The position numbers were made by a program, and so were the translations under genes. From NCBI GenBank assembly GCA_030248215.1, contig JASANG010000052.1, forward strand, positions 124,001-188,000: DNA of 64,000 nucleotides, read 5' to 3'. Source of the stretch: Enoplolaimus lenunculus (lineage: Eukaryota > Nematoda > Enoplea > Enoplida > Thoracostomopsidae). Below the pieces are notes generated by a model. It saw nothing but the letters and a program-made list of their open reading frames with translations. It searched no databases and was not told the DNA's origin. Positions 12,040 to 23,296 of this stretch are shown in pieces. The first letter of the stretch is position 1. Every line of letters begins with the position of its first letter.

Positions 12040-13242
12040 TGTGAGAAGTTCGTGATTTAGACTTAAGCCTGTATCCTGTATCGCCTGTTATGTTCTTTCC
12101 TCGATGTATGCTTATCGCTCTGATTTAGTAAACGCGGCCGGTAAATGTTTATTATAAATCCCAACCCGAAACCCGTATGACACCAAATATTTAATATTAA
12201 CACCAGCAAATTACAGGTTATGCAATTTAACTGGCAACCCGAGCCGGAATCCTTAAAGCCGACGCCTGAATCTGGTTTAATCCAGCCACTGGCTTTACCG
12301 TACCCAATACTTTTGCCGTTTTCCAGAATCCGTGCAATCCTAACCCCGTTAGAATTACACCCCGTAAAACCGTGTACTCTAACCCCGTTAGAGTTACACC
12401 AAATTTCCGACCAATCTAACCCCGTTAGATTTGGCCAAGCCGTTGTAGAATAATAAATCTAACCCCGTTAGATTTATTAGACTACGTTTTCCCAGGTTTC
12501 CTTTAATACCCCAAGTTCCTTTAACACATGACACCAGTATCCGATACTGGGTAAATTCTGCTCCTTGCGCAATGCCGATTAAATCCATAACGCCGTAATT
12601 CCTTCACATACTGCACGCCTCCGTGACTATTCTTAACTTAAATCCGTTAAATCCTACTTACCCAAGTCTCGCTCACGATCCAACCGTAAAACTTAATGCA
12701 ACCGTAACCAGTAAGAATATGTGTAGAGCACCAAAAATAAAACGCAACCGTTCAGTACCAGCTCAAGATTAAGAATGATTCCGGTCCTGGCTACCCATTT
12801 CGGCATCTCGACCTCATTTGCATTTTTGCCGACACCCACAATTGGGTGTCCGCAATGCGGTTGAGGTCCAGAGCCACACATCCGGTACCTTCCAACACAA
12901 CAACAACATTACCCGAGACACACAAGAACAAAGCACCATATTGGTGCTGACATAGCCTAGCTATGTCCTTATCCGCAGATCCAGCCAACTAAATATGAGA
13001 TACTAATCAACAAGTACTAAATGGCCACGCAGGGCCCAGAAAAGAAAACAACCGGCACCCCCCCACAAAAACATAGATTTACCAGTTTTTACGCCTTGTG
13101 GCAACGCCTAAGCCTAACTTAAGTTCTAAGAGAGACTAGGTGGAGCCAGGGACTCCCTTAAGGTGTGGTGTTGATATAGGGTTTTATTTTATATTTTAGT
13201 TTTTAGTTTGAAATAGGTTTAAGTGTGGCATAGCCACCTACA
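12040..13242. mobile_element. Solo LTR-like fossil inserted in the LINE RNase H region
   Basis: A 1203-bp block begins TGTGAGAAG and ends CCTACA (TG...CA ends) and is flanked by the same five bases, AGATC, at 12035-12039 and 13243-13247. A 5-bp duplication and TG/CA termini are the hallmarks of LTR retrotransposons such as Gypsy or BEL kin. No internal coding region is present, so it is best read as a solo LTR. It carries four copies of CTAACCCCGTTAGA near 12337, 12376, 12416 and 12459, and a hairpin near 12930-12972. It is younger than the LINE it splits. The family is not assigned. Confidence 0.75.
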
Positions 13243-13430
13243 AGATCCATGGCACACCTTTCAGCAATGTAGCTTGAACATTATTTACCGGCCGGTTTGG
13301 ACAGTTCGGTTGTTTCTCCTGTGATCATGTTATTTATAAAGTCTCCTGCCCCTCCAATTGTTACACCTTCGCTCACTGAACCATCAGTCCATATTTCGAT
13401 GTTAGCCCTTGGTAACTGATCATAAGTTAG
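13243..13430 (-). pseudogene. LINE RNase H, first part
   Basis: Reads ANIEIWTDGSVSEG followed by GGAG, the first RNase H motif with its catalytic Asp (TDGS), and then CSSYIAE containing the second acidic residue. A stop codon precedes CSS. The domain is then interrupted by the solo LTR whose TSD is at 13243-13247. Confidence 0.85.
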
Positions 13431-15127
13431 CAAAAAAGCCGATTTCTTTTCACTGATATGGTCAGTCCTGCTAACTTTGTTCCGTAGTGTGTCAAAGAAA
13501 TTGATGTTCTTCGGGGTGTTCCAGGCCGGGATATTATTCTTGGTCGTCTTTCAATTTCAACGTCACCTAGTCGACACTCCTCGCTGTATTGTTTTCCAAC
13601 AGTTCTCCAGGGCATCCATGACTTAAGGCGAAAAACTTGCTCTCCTCGTGCGATTTCTAGAGTAGGGAATGTGTTTTCTTGTCGGATAACCTTCTGGTAT
13701 GCAATTCCAGCTTTTTCTTTGCGCAGTGATTCAATAGGAAGAAGGTCGGCCTCAAGCTGAAGCAGTTCCTTAGGCGTCGATCGCACTAGTTTTGCGCATG
13801 CTCTGGCGGCTTGCCTTTGCATTACTTCAAGGGATTCCACATTTGACTCGGCTGCAAATTGTAGCCATGCTCCCGCACAATAGTCCACTTTAGACCTGAT
13901 GTAGGCTAGATAGACTGTGCGCATGTCTTCTTTTCTACTTCCCCACGATTTGCCTCTTAAACAGCGCAATTTAGAAATCCTACTGGCACATTCTTCTTTG
14001 ATTTTGCGAATGTGGTCTTTGAAGAATAGGCGTTTGTCGAACACAATTCCAAAAAACTTTGCTTTGTCCACCGAGGAAATAGCGTCTTGTCCGTATTTCA
14101 GAGTGGTATTTACTTTCCGTTCACTGGGGTCCATTGTGAATATCATGCATTCACATTTGGACACGTTTACTTTCATCTTCCATTGCTTGGCCCATTCTTC
14201 AATTTTGTTGATGGCCTGTTGTACTTTCATCTGGGCAGTGGCGTGGTTTCTGTCTGAGCACCACAGAGCAAGGTCATCTGCAAATAAACTTGCATTCACT
14301 CCTTCGGGCAGATCCGCAATCATATCATTGATGTATATTAGAAGTAGCATGGGTGAGATTACCGCCCCCCTGTGGGACCCCTGCTATTAATGGTTTCCGT
14401 CGGCTTGTGGTGTTCTCGAACGCAACAGTAGCTGTTCTTTCGCTCAAAAAGTTTTGAACCCATTGGACGAAGCATTGGGGTATTCCCGTGTCAAGAAGCT
14501 TGGCTATGAGGCCGCCGCACCACACTTTGTCGAAGGTCTTTCGAAGTCAACTAGGGCCAGAACTGTCCTCTTCTTCTGTTGCAGCCCATCAGCTATATCC
14601 TGCTTCATTCGAAGGACCTGATTTTCTGTGGATCTATTTGCCCTAAAGCCAGCCTGGCTGTTAGACATTTTCTGATTTCTTTCCAACCAAAACTGCATGC
14701 GGTTCTTTACTAGTCTTTCCACTATTTTGACGATGCACGACGTTAGGCTAATTGGACGATATGATGATGGATTTTCCGCTGGTTTGCCTGCCTTCAAGAT
14801 CGGTATGATCTTGGCTTGCTTCCACTTTGCTAGGGCCTTCTTCTGCGTCCAGGATATATTGCTGATATCGAGGAGTGCTTGCTCACCATAACCAGAGAGG
14901 TGTGCCAGCATGGTGTTTGATACACCGTCTTCTCCGGACGCACTTTTTTGGGATAGCTGGTTGAGAACTAATTTTAATTCACTAATCGTGAATATTGAGC
15001 AGGGCGTGTTTTCATCTCCCAAGTGCTTGTCGAGGTGATCTGGACACCTTTTCCGGACACGATTCATCACTTTTCGTTCGTAGCTTCGACATTCTGGCTT
15101 CTCCAATCCGTCCAGTTTGCTGACCAT
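13427..15127 (-). pseudogene. LINE reverse transcriptase
   Basis: Motifs in order: WKQAKIIPILKAGKP, SSYRPISLTSCIVKIVE, QAGFRANRSTENQVLR, ALVDF (first catalytic Asp), GVPQG, and FADDLALW (catalytic Asp pair) followed by the thumb region up to about 13430. The longest intact piece is 14350-13427 (307 codons). The domain is split into three frames by two shifts; the one after GVPQG sits in a homopolymer run. Confidence 0.93.
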
Positions 15128-15639
15128 AGCATATTTTTCGATGAATGCATCCGCATTCTGTCTGCTGGTTGTCAGTTTTTTGTCCTTCCAGATCAGAATG
15201 GCTCCGCCACTGCTGTTGTTGCTTCTTCCGTCAATACCACGGATAGTATTCCAGACTTCTGTCGGCCTAGTTAAGCGGTGGAATCTGCCACACTTGTTCT
15301 GCCAATAAGTACGCTTGGTTTCTATAATCTTCGTTTACTAATTTAGCCTTCTCTTTCCATTCCCGAAGCCCCTCTGGTCCATCGGTTTTGTTCACACTAT
15401 CCCTTTCCTTAATTGCTTTCGCCACTTCCAATGACCACCACGGTCGATAGTTCTCGACTCGACCTTCGGGATAGCAGCCTGTGCAGCCGGAAGCACTACT
15501 TTGTTGCAAAATGCATCTGCAGCTTTCTCAAGCAAGCACTTTTTCAGTTTTTGCCAGCCGCACTTATGTTAGTTTTTGTCAACAAGTTCTTGGAACGTTT
15601 TCCAGTCGGCTTTTGCGTAACTCCAAAGAGCTCTACCGA

Positions 15640-16434
15640 TGCATTCGTTAGGTCTATCAGGCTTGAACGCAATCGAGAACAATATCGGGTAGTGGTCGCT
15701 CGGTCCAGTTTTCAAAACCTCCGGACTTTATCCATCCATAAGCAATGAGCAAAGGAAATATCTGGTGTAGAACAGTTTGATGTGGCCAGGTTGAAGCGCG
15801 TTGGGTCTTCATTGTTTAGAGGAATAAAATCAGCGTCGATTGCCCAGTCATTCAGTTCTTTCCCCATTTGATCTTCAGGCTGGTGCAAATCCCATGCGTG
15901 GCAGTGGCTGTTAATGTCACCACAGATGAAAGTCGAACGGTCGGTTGGCAATACGGCAGGGTCAAAGTGTTGCACTCGGGCATCGTATTGTGAGTTAGCA
16001 ATTGGCGGTACATATATGTTGACTAAATTAATATTATGCGAATCGTTGTAAACCACCACTTCTATTGCATCAGTTGTCATATCATTGTTGGAAAGGAGGT
16101 TTCGTAATCCAGTACCCTGTTGTAGTCCATTCCTGACATATGTGATAACACCTCCGCCAGCGACCGCACCGTTACATGTTCGTGCTGTTTTGCGATCCAT
16201 TCTTTATGATTTGTACCCTTTTATCTGTGGCTCTTTCTTCCCAATACTTAGCTTGCTTTCTTGGAGCATGATAACGTCAATCTTGTGCTCTGCCGCAAGC
16301 CCTTCTATTTCCGCCACGACTTGTTTGCTTAACCCATTGGTGTTCCATTGTAGTACCTTGTTAAAACCACCGCTGTTTGGGGCCTTGTCCTTCATCTTCC
16401 AATCTTTTGGCTCAGACAACTTGGCGGTGCACAC
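15640..16434 (-). pseudogene. LINE endonuclease domain (APE type)
   Basis: Visible motifs in order: LQWNTNGL, LQESKL, VNIYVPP, FICGDINSHCHAWD, NNEDPTRFNLATSNCSTPDI and SDHYP (near 15690-15705). These correspond to the catalytic Asn, Glu, Asp-x-Asn, Thr/Ser and Asp-His of apurinic-like endonucleases. One stop codon and at least one frame change interrupt it. Confidence 0.85.
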
Positions 16435-16829
16435 GCTGCATGTCCACTTTGCTCCAATAGCCCCGTAATCTCTTTAGCTTTCAACCCAGAGCACTTCTGA
16501 TGGAACCATAAACCACATTTGCCTTTGCACGCCACGGCGTAGACACCATAATTTACGATTTCTCCGCAGTTTCCGCATTTGTCTTTGCTTTCTCGCTTAG
16601 TCTTTTTTGTCGCTGTAAACCTGGGTCCTGGATTCGGATGAACGTCACCGGCAATTATAAGTAGCAGACCCCAGAACGCCGGATTACCAGGGTCTGTATC
16701 GAAAACCCCGCATCGTATCTTCTGTTGCAGCATAATGGGATTTTGGACGTCTTTTCGAAAAACATGTAGTTGTAGCCCCCACACTTCGGCAAAGTAGACA
16801 TCCTTGTGGGCAGGCAGTCTCCATACCAC
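16392..16829 (-). pseudogene. LINE 5' segment: 2A-like motif and PHD-like zinc finger
   Basis: Residues 54-69 of the open frame read GLLLIIAGDVHPNPGP: a hydrophobic run followed by a close match to the ribosome-skipping 2A consensus D-V/I-E-x-N-P-G-P, with His in place of Glu. The motif itself is at 16623-16649. It is followed by a finger of spacing C-x2-C-x12-C-x3-C-x4-H-x2-C (CGNCGEIV...CKGKCGLWFHQKC). Published APE-type LINEs of sea urchin, amphioxus and molluscs carry N-terminal 2A motifs. The effect of the Glu-to-His change on activity is unknown to me. Confidence 0.8.
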
Positions 16830-17079
16830 TTAGGACACGTCGTTTAGCATCCGGTTTTTATTTTGTATGTCGTTTGTATAGCTGGCTAAAATTTTGGACA
16901 TTAGTTTTCGTAAAATCAGCTAGGTATTAAAATGGTGATACATTTTTGAGATTAGCGAGCGCAGCATAATCTGAATGGTGCATAGGGAAAATCACCGCTC
17001 TCGATGTAGCAAGACGCCAAGCCTAAACTGAGTATGATGCTATAAGTTTTGAATTCAAACCCCTACGCTAAGCGACTTC

Positions 17080-17295
17080 GGCTCATGTGCAAAGATCTGG
17101 GGTGAAACGTTGTTCAGTGGAACTAGAAATGAGTAAGCTTAAGACTATTTTTTGCTTGGCTTAAGGCTTAGGCTTAGGCGTAGGCTTGGCAAAATGCTCA
17201 TTCCTTGCACTTAGGCCTAGGCTTAAGCTTAAGCTTAGACATATGCTTAGAAATACACTTATAATACTGTTCCGCCCATGTTCTTTACATTGGCC
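17080..17295. mobile_element. hAT-like MITE with CTTAGG core
   Basis: 216 bp with ends GGCTCATGTGCAAAGATC and TCTTTACATTGGCC. TSD GCGACTTC / GCGATTTC (7/8). Confidence 0.85.
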
Positions 17296-17724
17296 GCGAT
17301 TTCTTACGGAAACGGATATTGAATAGTCGTCGAAATAAAACGGAAACGAAAACGGAAAACGGTTATTGAAGCACAAAAGTTTCACAAGCCAAGCAAAAAA
17401 ATTGTCTAAAACTTAAGCTTACTCAATTCTAGTCCCGTAGAAAAACCTCTTGCCCCTGATATTTAACATGGGTCAAAAATTTAAATTTAATTGAAATGTT
17501 CAGGGAAGGTTATGAGGAGCCAAATCGCCAATATGTTTCGACATATTAAGACTAGGGTGGGTCCTGAAGATTTGGCCCAATATTTTAACAATGTAACAAC
17601 CAAAACATATTCCTAACTTTAAAGCCTCCTCAGCGTAATGAAACACAAGTCTAGAACAAAGCTTAGCCAACCCAAGCAAAAATTAGTCTAAAACTAAGCT
17701 TTGTCTTTTTCGGGCTAGTGAGAA

Positions 17725-17965
17725 AGCGGGCAATAGCGGATCCAAAGGTTGGCGGGAGAACGTACTCCCCCATCATATATTTTTTATGATAAAATGGTAA
17801 CGTCACTACAATTTTCCCACTCAGAAATTTCTTTGTGATAAAATGACGAGGTCTGTATACCTTGCAATTGTCCTCCCTGAGAAAATTGGTTTGTAAAAAA
17901 ATGATTAGGTCCCTATCTTAAAATTTTACCCCCTCAGAAAAATTTGTTGGTGAAAAATTGCGTTT
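17725..17965. repeat. Dispersed repeat with tandem TTTGTGATAAAATGG-type sub-units
   Basis: A unit of about 65-75 bp built of CAATTTT, CCCTCAGAAA and TTTTTTGTGATAAAATGRTAA recurs several times here and at 4620-4920 and 18625-18850. These copies end near GATTCCGCCTCTG or an equivalent, so they are probably one eroded transposon family. Confidence 0.55.
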
Positions 17966-18841
17966 CAAAACAGTCACGTAAATATAGACTGATGTTTGTG
18001 CGATTTAGCGTAGGTATATTTCAATGTGGTATCCTCCATTAAAAGTAAAGAACGACTCATGCATACTGATAGGTCGAAGAAGGACATGGAAACTGATGTT
18101 TGTGCAGTGTTTAATAGACGGAGACAAAGTATATTTCAATGTGGTTATTTCTTCTTATAACGTAAAAAACGACTCATGCATATATAGTTCGAAGGAAGGG
18201 TGACATTGGATAGAATCTCTTTTGCAGTGGTTTTAATCAGACGGAGACAAAGTGAGCCAAATTTGACTCTGGTGGAATTGAAATTGACTCTTTTTGAGTC
18301 ACGCAAGCCTATTTCGGAAAAATTAAAGTATTTATAGAATTGTATGTTTCACGCTCATAGCAATCAGCTTGTGGGATATGGTACTTCTCTTAGAGCAACA
18401 AGTTGAAACAGGTACTTGAGAAACAAAAATTGCGATTTGGCAACCCAAAAGACGCAAAATCGAATCTCGGATAATATCTGGCAAAAAGTTCAGGTCAAAA
18501 TGTCGCCAAAAGCGATTCCGTAGACGGCCAACCGAACAGGTACAGGTACGAAACAGAAGTATAAGCATGTTCCTGACCTTAAGTTTCAGCCTAATCGTAT
18601 AAGCGTCGTAAGAACATTAGCTGATACAGAAGGGGGCGTAGAGCCGTACGCCTCCTTCAGCAACTTTTTTGTAATAAAATGGTAAGGTCAATACATTACA
18701 ATTTTTTTGTTCAGAAAATTTTTTGTAACTAAGAATTTTTCTCTCAGAATTTTTTGCGGTAAAATAATAACTGCTTTACAATTTTTACGTTTCATAACAG
18801 TTTTCAGCACGCCCACCCGTCAGAAATTTTTGATTCCGCCT

Positions 18842-19191
18842 CTGCGGAAAGAATGAGCTTATACCTAAGCCTAAGCCTAAGCCTAAAGCCTAAGCATAAA
18901 ATTAGCCGGAAGCTAAACCTTACTGTATTGCAGTCCTGCAGAAAACCGTTCCACACTGCAAAAAAGTGGTGAGTCAAATTGACTCCCTCCGAAATAGGCT
19001 TTACGGGACTACACAATCTGAGTCAAATTCGACTCCGCCAGAGTCAAACGTGCGATTCAGTGACTTTAATTTGACTCAGGCGGAGTCGAATTTTGACTCA
19101 GTTTGTGTAGTCAGGAAAAGTCTATTTCGGAGAGAGTCAATTTGACTTACGATTTTTTGCAATGCACCACTGATCTTTACACTGGCCTCCG
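18842..19191. mobile_element. CTTAGG-core MITE split by the CACTG MITE
   Basis: The left part runs from GAATGAGCTTATACCTAAGC to CAGAAAACCGTTCCA. It resumes at CACCACTGATCTTTACACTG after the CACTG element (18954-19164). Matches the right half of copies at 38533-38672 and 41631-41784. The left end is eroded. Confidence 0.8.
18954..19164. mobile_element. CACTG-ended palindromic MITE, copy 1 (nested in another MITE)
   Basis: 211 bp, almost wholly an inverted repeat, with ends CACTGCAAAAAA / TTTTTTGCAATG and repeated TGAGTCAAATTCGACTC motifs. Flanked by CA at 18952-18953 and 19165-19166. It sits inside a CTTAGG-core MITE whose sequence continues on both sides. Confidence 0.92.
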
Positions 19192-19850
19192 TAGGCGGAC
19201 GGTCTGTTTTAAAAAGAAACGAAGTTCGACCAACTTATTGATTCAAAAGCTGAAAATAATCTTTTTTAAGTACATTTATTAATACAGATAATTTTATACC
19301 CTTATATATGAACAGGATTTCCACTAGACCGCAGCTTATTTCCTCATTTCATTTCGCCTTTGCTGCAACATCGATTATCGCGTAAACCTCGCTTACATAT
19401 TTTAATCTTACACGAACTCACAGTTTCGTTTGGTTCACCATCATTTGCAAGAGCAAAATGTCAAATTAATATACCTTTGGTAAATAATATTTTGTTGATT
19501 TAAATCTGTCATTTCCGGTGCAAAACTCCGCCCCAACACGCTGTCCCAGTCAAAATTTCACGTGCCCATCCCCGCTGGCGAATCCAAGGCGCCCCTCATC
19601 CAGGTTTAGCGCCTCCAACTGGGATATCAGAACTGAAACTTTGTGCCAAGATTGAAATACTTCTAAAATTACGTTTGGTTTTTAACTCGCGTCAGTCGCG
19701 GTTTTTGTTGAATAGTATATATATCGCGCGGCCCCAGTCAGAGATCTCTGTATACTCCACATTGTACACCCCTTACCGCTGTGAGGTTTAAAATCTTAAT
19801 CTTCAAACCCAACTTTACCCTGCAAATACGATCCTCCCATCACTGATCGG

Positions 19851-19889
19851 GTTGTTCTTGTTGTTGTTCTTGTTGTTGTTGTTGTTGTT

Positions 19890-19930
<41 letters not shown>

Positions 19931-20007
19931 GTTTGTTGTTGTTGTTGTTATTGTTGTTGTTGTTGCTGTTGTTGCTGATATTGTTGGTTGTCGTTGTTGT
20001 TGTTGTT

Positions 20008-20039
<32 letters not shown>

Positions 20040-20278
20040 GTTTGTTGTTGTTGTTGCTGTTGTTGCTGATATTGTTGGTTGTCGTCGTTGTTGTTATTGT
20101 TGTTGTTGTTGTTGTTGTTGTTGTGTTTGTTGTTGTTGTTGCTGTTGTTGCTGATATTGTTGGTTGTCGTCGTTGTTGTTGTTGTTGTCGTTGTTGTTGT
20201 TGTGTTTGTTGTTGTTGTTGCTGTTGTTGCTGATATTGTTGGTTGTCGTCGTTGTTGTTGTTGTTGTTGTTGTTGTTA
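19851..20278 (+). repeat. TTG triplet array with higher-order units
   Basis: Mostly GTT/TTG triplets broken by GCTGATATTGTTGGTTGTCG, which occurs four times with starts at 19974, 20065, 20150 and 20229, i.e. spacings of 91, 85 and 79 bp. Open frames on both strands are a consequence of the triplet repeat. Confidence 0.9.
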
Positions 20279-20577
20279 TAGCTTTTACATAAAATGACTA
20301 AACTTCTGTGCATATTTTGTGTATTTGTAATGTCTGTTGCAATTTTAGCAAACCTTCGAGCAAATAATATATTGGCTTATGAGTGCAGTAGGTGCAAGCT
20401 GCAATTTTTCGTTCTTTGCGTTTCCCTTGCAATATTTTTCTCAAGAGGTTTCTCAATGATGATGTAGTGTAGAAAACTTCTAACGGTATATATTACATGT
20501 TGAAGAAATATATGCGTTTATAAACTGCAGCAGTTTAGCACAATTAGCGTTCTAGACGTTCAGAAAAATTCTAAAAA

Positions 20578-20735
20578 CTGTATTGACCCGAATAAGAGGG
20601 GGTAATAAGAGGGGGTCCCCATTTTGAGTACCAATCAATAGGATTCCGTATCTCTAATAAGAGTTCGTAAGCGGATAGAGTCCCTAAACCCTAATTAGAG
20701 TCCATAATTGTCAATTATCTCTAATTGTAGCGCAT
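20578..20735. mobile_element. Fragment of the CTGTATTGACCCG element
   Basis: Starts CTGTATTGACCCGAATAAG and continues with motifs seen at 34040-34170 in reverse order (GGATAGAGTCCCTAAACC); the right end is missing. Confidence 0.7.
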
Positions 20736-21976
20736 AAAACACTACAGGCCCAAACAATTTGAGTTTGAAACCATGCACAGATAGCTAGAGGGACGAATAA
20801 TTTCTCCGCGGATAGCAATAGAGTACGTTTTAAGCTTTAGACTATTTTCTTTTACCTTAGGTTTGCCTTCTAGTTAATAGTCCTAGGTGTAGTTTTCGGG
20901 TTAGACCTAGGCTTAGCCGTCGAGTTAGGCCTAGGCTAAATTATCCTCTTATCCTTACAGTGACGCTTAGGCTTAAATTTAAGCTTGGGTACATGCTTTA
21001 TAAGTACTGTCGTTGGCGATTCAGCAGCTTCGACAATGGCCAAAATTATCTTTTGGCTGGATGGACCGGAAGACGGCAATATGAGTAATTAATGAATCAA
21101 ATGGGATAGAATCCAAAAATTTTTGGAGCATCGAAATTTTAATTTTATGCAGGAGCCAAAATAACTCACGTGCAAGGTTGTCAAACAGTGCATTTCAATC
21201 GATAAATAAACTAATGTCTTTATTATTGCATAGTTATAGGAAAGGAAAATGTGTTAATTTTTTTAATTATTTTGAAACTTAAATTTCATTCAAATTTTTC
21301 AATTCGATTCTTATATACGTACATTAATTTCGCTCCACTCTACGTCAATTAAAAAATGCCAATCTCCAGCAATTGATAAGATGCACGAATTAATTACTTG
21401 AAATAGCGTATTTGAAGCCGCCGCCCTGTACTCGAGTTATTGTGGCTCCTCTATTACAACGGCTACTGAACCTTGCTACTGTATCTTGGCCCGGACCAGT
21501 TTTCGATGGCGGCTCTACATCTGCCAATGTTATCGTCAAGAACCTTTAACCCCTTCTCACATGCAACACGTATACATAGTACTAAATCAGCACCAGACGT
21601 GAGAACCCCTCGGGCTCGACCGTCAAGCTCCTATAGCTGAGCAGTGATGGTATACGCCTCCCACTCCAGTCACTGAAGTTCAAATCCTAGCATAAAAGTA
21701 GGTCTCAGGGGAAATAGAAAATATTAATGTGAGAAAGGGTTAAGCGTATGCTTTTGCGGCAATTTATTCAGTTGCTTACCAATTTAATCTACCCCCATTT
21801 GGATTTCGACGATTAGCGGACCGTTTTTTCCGCGTACTGCAATAGGGAAGAGGATGAGTGATTCGTCTATCGATTTAGCTACAACTGCTCGCATGGTGTT
21901 TTGCTCATTCGTTTCAGGATGCAAACGGATCAAAAATGACGGAAACAGAAACAGACAGCGATAAAATGAACGAAAA

Positions 21977-23111
21977 CGGAAAACGAATATTGGAGTATAA
22001 ATGTTTCAAATATGTTTTATTTTTTCACCTATAGTGAGGAATGCCAGTAATTCACGTGGCGTTGGAAAATCTAAAAACAACTGTTGGATACATTTAATTT
22101 TTTTGTGATTTTCGACGAATTTCGTCATTTTTGTCTCGCCTTGATCAATCGCAGTATATCTGTAATAAAAAAAGCTATGCGATTTAGGCGTGATTTAGAA
22201 CTAATTTTGAGCATACAAATAACACGGAACTTCTGAGTATTTCAATAACAGTAAAACGGAAACGTACACCAATTTATGCTGGAAAAACCGAACCGGATAT
22301 GCGGTTACACCCTGCTCCTTTGCTTTTCGCTAGGATAGCGGACCAGCTTTACATAATCTAACATTTATTAACTGTAGACCGTTGTAAACCACTGCACAAA
22401 ATATTTTTTGAATAAAATTTTTCACAAATTCGAGAATGAGCATATTTCTCAGCTCTTTATTGCTGGTCACCTGTTAACTGCAACCCTAGCAGATTGTGGT
22501 CTTGCTGTTGTGTTACCCATAACAGGAATTTAAGTACGGCACCACTGAGACTCGACTGATCCTACATTTCATTTTTAGTGCTTTTCATAAAACCTGCAGG
22601 TGATTGAGGGGGTCGCAGTTGGTTCGTACGCCCCCCCATCACAAACATTTTCACATGTCATCTCTCTGCATGGCCTTTGCAAATCTTAAATTTGGCGTAA
22701 ACGCTTGTCAACGTTTTTGACGGATTCGATCACAGAGGTGGAGATGAAATTGCTATGTTTTGATTAGGTTTCCGATGTGGTCGCTTCGTTTTTTTTATTT
22801 GTATATTTGTGCCCCGTTAGAAATTTAAGGATTAGTCCCGTGCTAGTACAGCCTGAGATCATCCGAGCCAAACCAAGGAGGCGAGTAGCACACGATAGTG
22901 TCGCTGTCTTGCTGTGGACAGTCTCAGAACGAACTTTTGTTTGTCTCAAAGTTTTCACGTGGTCGTAAAAAATTTTGATCAACTTTCATAACCTGTTTCG
23001 TCTTCCTCTCTCTTTCTTGTCTTTTTATAATTTAATATTATCCTCGCATAGAAGTACTATCTGCACTTTAAATGGACCGCTGCTCGCGATGGCGATGCAT
23101 AATTACAATTT
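21977..23111. repeat. Direct duplication, left copy
   Basis: Near-identical to 23297-24500 at its start (offset 1320 bp), with growing numbers of one-base gaps toward its right end. The left edge falls inside a CAGGGTGTAACC-type MITE (21915-22314). Confidence 0.88.
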
Positions 23112-23296
23112 CGTTTGTTTGTTTTTTTTGGTGTTTTTTTTTTTGTTCGAAGTTTTTGTTCTTTTATCCGTTTTTTTTCGTGTGGGGTTTCTTTTTCGGG
23201 TCCCGCGTGTTCTGGCTTCCTCTTGGTGTTTTGTTTCTCTTGTTTTGTTTCGTTCTTTTCGTGTCTGTTTTGTTCCTCTTTCCGTTCTCTGGCCCC

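Larger units (their letters stand above)
11500..16835 (-). mobile_element. Broken I-superfamily-like LINE (2A-like motif, PHD-like finger, endonuclease, RT, RNase H)
   Basis: Read on the - strand, the order is: hydrophobic leader with GDVHPNPGP, Cys/His finger, APE-type endonuclease, reverse transcriptase, RNase H, then a C-terminal CxxxH/C segment. The presence of RNase H and the endonuclease motif style suit the I superfamily (Ingi/Nimb-like); the exact clade is inference. The frame is broken in roughly ten places by shifts and stops: for example an in-frame TAA inside the endonuclease at about 16201-16203, and a run of six G (plus-strand C) after GVPQ at about 14366 where the RT frame shifts. 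The N-terminus lacks an in-frame ATG, so the 5' end is probably truncated. A solo LTR (12040-13242) interrupts the RNase H region. The 3' UTR is short and no clear tail or TSD was found. Confidence 0.88.

Noticed and set aside
19948-20313. Long Gln/Asn/Thr or Leu/Val open frames over the TTG array
   Set aside because: All frames of a triplet repeat stay open; the reading frame shifts between repeat units and no splice signals or ordinary coding sequence flank it.
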